From positions 372,001-436,000 of the forward strand of contig NZ_FOQT01000001.1 of assembly GCF_900113805.1 (NCBI RefSeq): a stretch of 64,000 nucleotides of DNA, read 5' to 3'. A program made the translations under genes and the position numbers. This document shows positions 59,222-64,000 of the stretch, piece by piece. Below the pieces are notes generated by a model. The model was given only the letters and a program-made list of their open reading frames with translations, was not told the origin of the DNA and did no database searches. Position 1 is the stretch's first letter. Every line of letters starts with the position of its first letter. The DNA comes from Halpernia frigidisoli. Lineage in GTDB: Bacteria; Bacteroidota; Bacteroidia; Flavobacteriales; Weeksellaceae.

Positions 59222-59255
59222 TAGCAGTCAATCTGAGTTGGCTGCTATTTTTTTT
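59222..59255 (+). terminator. Intrinsic terminator of the T9SS cargo gene
   Basis: 10-bp stem TAGCAGTCAA / TTGGCTGCTA (59222-59231, 59238-59247; one G-U) with a T-run of eight. Confidence 0.85.
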
Positions 59256-59275
59256 AAATTTTATTAATGATTAAT

Positions 59276-60115
59276 TTAATCTTTCACCAAATATTCCTCG
59301 TAATGTCCTAAAAATCGAACTTCTGCACCAATTGATCTTAATTCTGCCAAAGCATTTTCTGACAGAATAGGATGCCATTCATTGGCAACATTGATATAGA
59401 AAAAATAATTTCCTAAACCAGTTTTTAAAGTCCTGCTTTCTATTTTACTTAAATTCATCTTTCGCCACGCAAACACCGATAAAACCTGATGCAAACCTCC
59501 CGCGTGATCTTCAGGTAAAGTAATTATTAAGGAAGTTTTCTCACCGATCAATTTATGTTTTAATTTTAAAGAATTTTTCGTTAAAGAAATAACGATAAAT
59601 CGCGTGTGATTTTGTTCGAAATCATGAATGTTTTTCTTTAAAATTTTAAGATCATATAAATTGGCTGCATAAGAATTTGCAATTGCTGCTATCTTTTTAT
59701 CCGGATTTTCAGAAACGTACTTTGCTGCCGCCGCCGTTGAAGAAAAGTCCTTTCGTGTATAATCTTTAAAATTTTTATCCAAAGAATGATAGCATTGCGC
59801 CAAAGCCTGCGGATGAGAAATTACCGTATCAAATTCTGGATTTTCCTTATTAACTAAAAGATGATGTGCGATCGGCATTACAACTTCGGCTTCAATGGAA
59901 ATATTTTTAAAATCATAAAGATAATCCAAAGTCATAGAAACAGTACCTTCAATTGAGTTTTCTAAAGGTACAACGGCTTTTTTCACCTCACCATTTTTCA
60001 CAGCATTAAAACAATCCAAAATACTGGAATGTGGAACTAATGTTTCATTTTCAAAAATTTGAGAAGCTGCAAGTTGTGTAAAACTGGCTTCCGGACCAAG
60101 ATATGCGATTTTCAT
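59276..60115 (-). CDS. pheA: Prephenate dehydratase
   Basis: 279 residues. MKIAYLGPEASFTQLAAS, VPLENSIEGTV, NHTRFIVISL carrying the catalytic TRF motif near 172, and a C-terminal ACT domain (SLIITLPEDHAGGLHQVLSVFAWRKMNLSKIESRTLK) for phenylalanine feedback. It turns prephenate into phenylpyruvate. Stand-alone form with no fused chorismate mutase. Confidence 0.94.
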   Translation of the reverse strand: MKIAYLGPEASFTQLAASQIFENETLVPHSSILDCFNAVKNGEVKKAVVPLENSIEGTVSMTLDYLYDFKNISIEAEVVMPIAHHLLVNKENPEFDTVISHPQALAQCYHSLDKNFKDYTRKDFSSTAAAAKYVSENPDKKIAAIANSYAANLYDLKILKKNIHDFEQNHTRFIVISLTKNSLKLKHKLIGEKTSLIITLPEDHAGGLHQVLSVFAWRKMNLSKIESRTLKTGLGNYFFYINVANEWHPILSENALAELRSIGAEVRFLGHYEEYLVKD

Positions 60116-60222
60116 TTGGAGATGTATAATTTTTTTTTGGTCATATGGTATCGCCTGATCTTTAGCATTGTTTATTTAGATGACTTGTAAATGGCGATTT
60201 CATTTAACAAAAATAAATAAAA

Positions 60223-60246
60223 AAAAGCCGTTAAAAAACGGCTTTT
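60223..60246 (-). terminator. Intrinsic terminator of the DUF2911 gene
   Basis: 10-bp stem AAAAGCCGTT / AACGGCTTTT with a 4-base loop; a T-run follows on the minus strand. Confidence 0.85.
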
Positions 60247-60268
60247 AAATATTGTAAAAAATAATTTA

Positions 60269-60871
60269 TTATTTCATTTTTCCGATATCACCTTTTACTT
60301 TGTTTATTTCGGTTAGTTGAGAAATAATTTTTGTGATTTCTGCAGGATGCGCTACCATGATTGGCACACTTGCTTTCGTCATATCCCATGAAAACGTAAG
60401 ATTCACAGAACTTTCCGTTAAATCATCAAGTTCAATTTTAAACCATTCCTGTTTCATAGCAGATTTTTGAACCGAAACTTTCACCTCTAAAACATTTTTC
60501 TTCGCATCGAAAGTATATGCGCCCCATTGCGTAGAGTCTGTGTTTAAAATTACCGTCCATTCTGTCGCTGTTGGTGTTATGAAAAGTCCGTAAGTGCCGG
60601 CTTTTATCATTTTTCCACCAAACATAAAATCTTGTCCAAAAGTTATTCTTGTACACGCATTTGCACCAGCGCGCCAAACTTCATTAAAGGGAACCAATTT
60701 TCCGAAAACTTCTCTACCTTTTACAGCAGGTCTTCCATAATCTACAGAAATATTTGAAACCGACAACTGCTGAGTCACACTTTGTCTTGGACTTGCAGCA
60801 GGAACTGAATAATTTTGCGCAGAAAGTGATAAACTAGCCGCAAATAATAAGGAAAATATTGCTTTTTTCAT
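60269..60871 (-). CDS. DUF2911 domain-containing secreted protein
   Basis: 200 residues. Signal peptide ending at LSAQ, then the DUF2911 pattern: SVTQQLSVSNISVDYGRPAVKGREVFGKLVPFNEVWRAGANACTRITFGQDF and the WTVILNTDSTQWGAY core. Periplasmic, function unknown, widespread in Bacteroidota. Confidence 0.9.
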   Translation of the reverse strand: MKKAIFSLLFAASLSLSAQNYSVPAASPRQSVTQQLSVSNISVDYGRPAVKGREVFGKLVPFNEVWRAGANACTRITFGQDFMFGGKMIKAGTYGLFITPTATEWTVILNTDSTQWGAYTFDAKKNVLEVKVSVQKSAMKQEWFKIELDDLTESSVNLTFSWDMTKASVPIMVAHPAEITKIISQLTEINKVKGDIGKMK

Positions 60872-60950
60872 AAATTTTTAATTTCGTTAAAGATAAGTTT
60901 TATTTATGAAAATTACTGACGAAAAATTTCAGTCATTTCAAACGAAAGAT

Positions 60951-61994
60951 TTAGAAAAGAATCGATTTTTCTAATTCCAGTAATTTTTGTTTCCGCCAAA
61001 TTCCACCGCCGTAACCAGTTAAAGTACCGTTACTACCAATTACTCTGTGACATGGAATGATGATTGAAATTTTATTTAAACCATTTGCATTAGCAACCGC
61101 GCGCACTTTTTTTATATCTCCTAAATGTTCTGCTTGTTTTTTATAAGTCCAGATTTCGCCGTAAGGAATTTTTCGTAAAACTTCCCAAACAGATTTTTGA
61201 AATTCCGTTCCAACGGGTGAAAGTGGAATTGTGAATTCTTTTAATTTTCCTTCAAAGTAAAGTTTTAATTCTTTTTCTAATGTTTTAAAATATGGATTTT
61301 CGCCAATAATAATTTTTCCGTTAAAGGCTTTTGCTAAATCTAAAAATTCCTTTTCCAAACTTTTCCTATCTGCAAATTCTAACATACAAATTCCGTCTTT
61401 TGACGCGGTAGCGTACATAATTCCGAGCGGTGTCTCAATTCTTTTTAAATCAATAATATTTTGAGATTTAGAATTTGAAGGGGAATTTCCAAATACTTTT
61501 TTAAAACTTTCATTAAAACCACTTAAACTCTCAAAACCGCTATTAAAAACCGTTTCCATAATGTTTTCTCCTTCTTGGATTTTTTTAAATGCTTTATTTA
61601 AATGTAATTGTCTTTGAAAAGCCTGAAATGTCATACCATGATTTTTCAGAAACCAGCGTCGGATTTTTGTAGGCTGTAAACCGCGTTCAATTAAGTCAGA
61701 ATCTTTTAATTTTAACTCACAATTTTCTGAGATTTCTTCCAAAAGTTTTTGAATTTCTGGCGGCGTAGAATCTGAATTTTCTAAAGGTTTACAAATTTTA
61801 CAAGGTCTGAAACCTTTGTCCAACGCCTCTTTCGACGATTCAAAAAACTCGACATTTTCTTTTTTTGGCTTTCTAGCGGTGCAAGTTGGCAAACAAAATA
61901 TTCCTGTGGTTTTTACAGCCATCCAATAAACACCCAAAAAATCTGGGTTTTTATCTAAAGAGGCTTGGTACATTATTTCGTCGGTCAATTTCAT
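60951..61994 (-). CDS. ada: Ada: bifunctional methylated-DNA repair protein and regulator
   Basis: 347 residues. N-terminal Ada Zn domain with Cys34, Cys38, Cys65, Cys68, offset by 4 from the E. coli ligands, so Cys34 is the methylphosphotriester acceptor. Next an AraC-type HTH (RGLQPTKIRRWFLKNHGMTFQAFQRQLHLNKAF). C-terminal O6-methylguanine-DNA methyltransferase with IIIPCHRVIG (acceptor Cys ~315). It repairs alkylated DNA and activates its own regulon. Confidence 0.95.
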   Translation of the reverse strand: MKLTDEIMYQASLDKNPDFLGVYWMAVKTTGIFCLPTCTARKPKKENVEFFESSKEALDKGFRPCKICKPLENSDSTPPEIQKLLEEISENCELKLKDSDLIERGLQPTKIRRWFLKNHGMTFQAFQRQLHLNKAFKKIQEGENIMETVFNSGFESLSGFNESFKKVFGNSPSNSKSQNIIDLKRIETPLGIMYATASKDGICMLEFADRKSLEKEFLDLAKAFNGKIIIGENPYFKTLEKELKLYFEGKLKEFTIPLSPVGTEFQKSVWEVLRKIPYGEIWTYKKQAEHLGDIKKVRAVANANGLNKISIIIPCHRVIGSNGTLTGYGGGIWRKQKLLELEKSILF

Positions 61995-62081
61995 TTCTTA
62001 AATTTAAAACAAATTTATTTTAATTAAATATTAACCACAACCGAAAAATGGACAGGTAATTTTATTCAGTTTTAATAAAAA

Positions 62082-62723
62082 TCACAATTGCAAAACCTTC
62101 GTTCCCAAAACTTCCGCTTCCTGCTCAGAATGCGTCACCATCACGAAAGTCGTTTTCAATTTCTGATGAATATCTTTCACTAAAATCTGTAATTTATTCC
62201 GCGTTTCGCTGTCTAAAGCAGAAAATGGTTCGTCCATCAAAACGATTTTTGGATCATGTGCGATGGCGCGGATTATTCCGACGCGTTGTTTTTGTCCGCC
62301 ACTTATTTCGTGTGGAAATTTTTGTAAAAGATCTTCTTTTAAGGAAACTAAAGGCAATAATTCTTTAATTTTTTCTCTGCAAAAAATATCCGATTTTTTT
62401 AATAATTTTAAACAATAGATCATATTCTGATAAACCGTCAAATGTGGAAAAAGGGAATTTCCCTGCAAAACATAACCAATTTCCAATCGCTTTTGAATAA
62501 GATTTTCTTTAGTTAAAATTTCATTTTCGATCTTAATTTCACCTTTTTCTGGAATTAAAAGTCCGTTCAATAAGCGTAATAAAGTTGATTTTCCGCTGCC
62601 ACTTGCACCCAAAATACAGGTGAAACTTTCTTTTTCGAAATCTGTTGAAAAATCTTTAAAAATAGTTTGATTTCCAAAACTAAAATCAATATTTTGAACG
62701 GAAATAATGGTATTTTTTTCCAT
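62082..62723 (-). CDS. ABC transporter ATPase of an OpuC/glycine-betaine-type system
   Basis: 213 residues. Walker A GASGSGKST, signature SGGQKQRVGII, Walker B KIVLMDEPFSALD, H-loop THSEQE. Short form with no CBS domains, unlike OpuCA. It overlaps nothing but is 1 base from the permease gene on the same strand. Likely drives uptake of an osmoprotectant such as glycine betaine or choline. Confidence 0.9.
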   Translation of the reverse strand: MEKNTIISVQNIDFSFGNQTIFKDFSTDFEKESFTCILGASGSGKSTLLRLLNGLLIPEKGEIKIENEILTKENLIQKRLEIGYVLQGNSLFPHLTVYQNMIYCLKLLKKSDIFCREKIKELLPLVSLKEDLLQKFPHEISGGQKQRVGIIRAIAHDPKIVLMDEPFSALDSETRNKLQILVKDIHQKLKTTFVMVTHSEQEAEVLGTKVLQL

Positions 62724-62724
62724 A

Positions 62725-64000
62725 TTAATTTTTTAAAGTTTTAAGGAAATTTTTTGCCACTTCTGCCGGGCTTTTCTTCTCAATTTCAACTTGATAATTA
62801 AGTTCCTGCATTTTTTCGGTAGAAATTTTGCCTTGAAGTTTATTTAAAAGTCCTTCAACTTCAGGATATTTTTTCAAAATTTCCTGTCGAATCACAATTC
62901 CCGCTTCATAATTTGGGAAGTAATTTTTATCGTCTTTTAAAACTTTTAAGTTTAAATTTTTGATCTGAGCATCAGTTGTAAATACATCAACAGTATTTAT
63001 TTTTCCTTCTTCAAATGCTTTGTAGCGAAGATTAATATCCATTTCTTCCAATTTTTTAAAATTAAAAGGATAAGTTTTCTTTAAACCCGGAAATGCATCG
63101 CTTCTTTCAAAAAAATCAAATTCTGCTCCAAAAGTATAATTTTGACTTTGATTGGCAAGTTGTGAATAGGTTGAAATATTATTTTGATCTTTATTAGAAA
63201 TCGCCAAACCGTAAGTATTGTTAAAACCTAAAAGTCCGAGCCATTTTAGTTTAAATTTTCGCTGATAAATTTTATCTAAATCAATGTAATTAATCAAATG
63301 ATTTTCGGGTAATTTTTCTTTTAAAACATTGAGCCAGGAAGTTCCGGTATATTCCACATAAACATCGAGATCGCCGGAAAGCATCGCTGGTTGAATATTG
63401 GTTGTTCCGCCACCAATTCCAAATTTCCGGATGACTTTTATATCAGTATTTTGTTCTATTTCTTGTGAAATTATTTCCCCTAAAATAAATTGTTCGCTCG
63501 TCGGTTTTGAGGCAACAACAATCGTTTTAGCATTTTCTGAACTAATTGGATTTATATAAATTAAAGCAGCAATTGCAAAAATTAGAACAATTAAACTTGG
63601 GAAAATAATTCTGTTTTTCTGTTTTCTGGTCGCATTTTTAGAAATTAGTCGTTGCAAAGAATTGTCTTTTTCAAAAGTCGCGATCCATTGATCACCAAGA
63701 ATTGCAAACAATGAAATTCCTAATGAACCCGCGACAATTAATGATGTATTCATCGTATTTAATCCTCGAAAAATGGCTTGTCCAAGTCCGCCTGCGCCGA
63801 TCAAAGCAGCCAATCCTGTGAGTGCGACTATCATTACTACAGTAATTCTTAAGCCTGATAAAATTGATGGCAAAGCCAATGGAAAATAGATATTTTTTAA
63901 AACTTGAGATCGGGTAGAACCTAAACCTTGTGCAGCTTCAACTAATTGCGCTGGAACTTCTTTAAAACCTGTGTAAGTGCTTCTTACAATAGGAAGTAAG
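62725..64000 (-). CDS. OpuC-type permease fused to a substrate-binding domain (5' end outside the window)
   Basis: Open from the right edge. N-terminal permease part with LVEAAQGLGSTRSQVLKNIYFPLALPSILSGLR (EAA loop) and helices, then after a final helix near 63620-63560 a substrate-binding domain starting KTIVVASKPTSEQFILGEI, including DVYVEYTGTSWLNVLKEKLP. Fused permease-SBP proteins occur in the OpuBC/OpuCC family and import quaternary amines or related osmolytes. The true start is beyond position 64000. Confidence 0.9.
   Translation of the reverse strand, partial: LLPIVRSTYTGFKEVPAQLVEAAQGLGSTRSQVLKNIYFPLALPSILSGLRITVVMIVALTGLAALIGAGGLGQAIFRGLNTMNTSLIVAGSLGISLFAILGDQWIATFEKDNSLQRLISKNATRKQKNRIIFPSLIVLIFAIAALIYINPISSENAKTIVVASKPTSEQFILGEIISQEIEQNTDIKVIRKFGIGGGTTNIQPAMLSGDLDVYVEYTGTSWLNVLKEKLPENHLINYIDLDKIYQRKFKLKWLGLLGFNNTYGLAISNKDQNNISTYSQLANQSQNYTFGAEFDFFERSDAFPGLKKTYPFNFKKLEEMDINLRYKAFEEGKINTVDVFTTDAQIKNLNLKVLKDDKNYFPNYEAGIVIRQEILKKYPEVEGLLNKLQGKISTEKMQELNYQVEIEKKSPAEVAKNFLKTLKN

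Overview
This 64 kb window is AT-rich chromosomal DNA of a Bacteroidota bacterium, most likely a Flavobacteriia/Weeksellaceae member close to Chryseobacterium or Kaistella. The signs are many TAnnTTTG -7 elements with no Shine-Dalgarno sequences, type IX secretion and gliding proteins (PorT, GldI, a protein with a C-terminal T9SS sorting domain), GLPGLI, DUF4294 and DUF2911 proteins, a 6S-Flavo-like RNA next to zapA, and three copies of a structured repeat resembling the Flavo-1 RNA motif. I found no rRNA, tRNA, CRISPR array, transposase or prophage. No gene-free stretch exceeds 300 bases; the longest (about 2154-2414, 13436-13705, 35997-36256) each hold a structured RNA.

Layout. 1-13 kb: end of a GapN-type dehydrogenase, rpe, two small unknown genes beside a duplicated rpe 5' end, an M42 peptidase, secreted proteins, MnmD, IlvE, GldI plus a two-domain prolyl isomerase, an ion channel, Nif3, Dps and stress proteins. 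13.7-22.3 kb: an FAD oxidoreductase, then the DNA-ligase-associated repair operon (exonuclease, ATP-dependent ligase, DEXH helicase, PdeM phosphoesterase), interrupted by a Fic gene bounded by related palindromes. 22-32 kb: an unknown membrane protein, CinA, a KefB/KefF-like K+ efflux pair, a phosphoesterase/KASIII pair, UbiE and PorT.

32.0-35.2 kb is an AT-rich accessory island. On the minus strand it has an XRE regulator, an antitoxin and a YoeB-type toxin whose only plausible start codon is ATA. Divergently, across a 26-bp palindrome, lies a four-gene cassette: an 84-residue secreted peptide with a run of GxxxG motifs, an M48-type membrane metallopeptidase, a SpoIIM/DUF95-like membrane protein and a multi-pass membrane protein. 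It looks like a bacteriocin-type system and is the strongest candidate for something undescribed.

35.4-64 kb: coiled-coil/ZapA, 6S RNA and RNase Y; a phenylacetate (paa) operon that lacks paaA at its expected place and abuts a frameshifted hutI and a frameshifted MFS gene; RuvB, GcvT, Idi, SerA-like, MscL, NnrE/NnrD, topoisomerase IB, Lgt/YidD, RarA, a T9SS cargo protein, PheA, Ada and an OpuC-type osmolyte ABC transporter running off the right edge.

Working themes are DNA repair (ligase operon, RuvB, RarA, Ada, TopIB, Dps), envelope biogenesis and secretion (PorT, GldI, Lgt, YidD), osmotic and ionic homeostasis (Kef, VGIC channel, MscL, OpuC) and aromatic catabolism.
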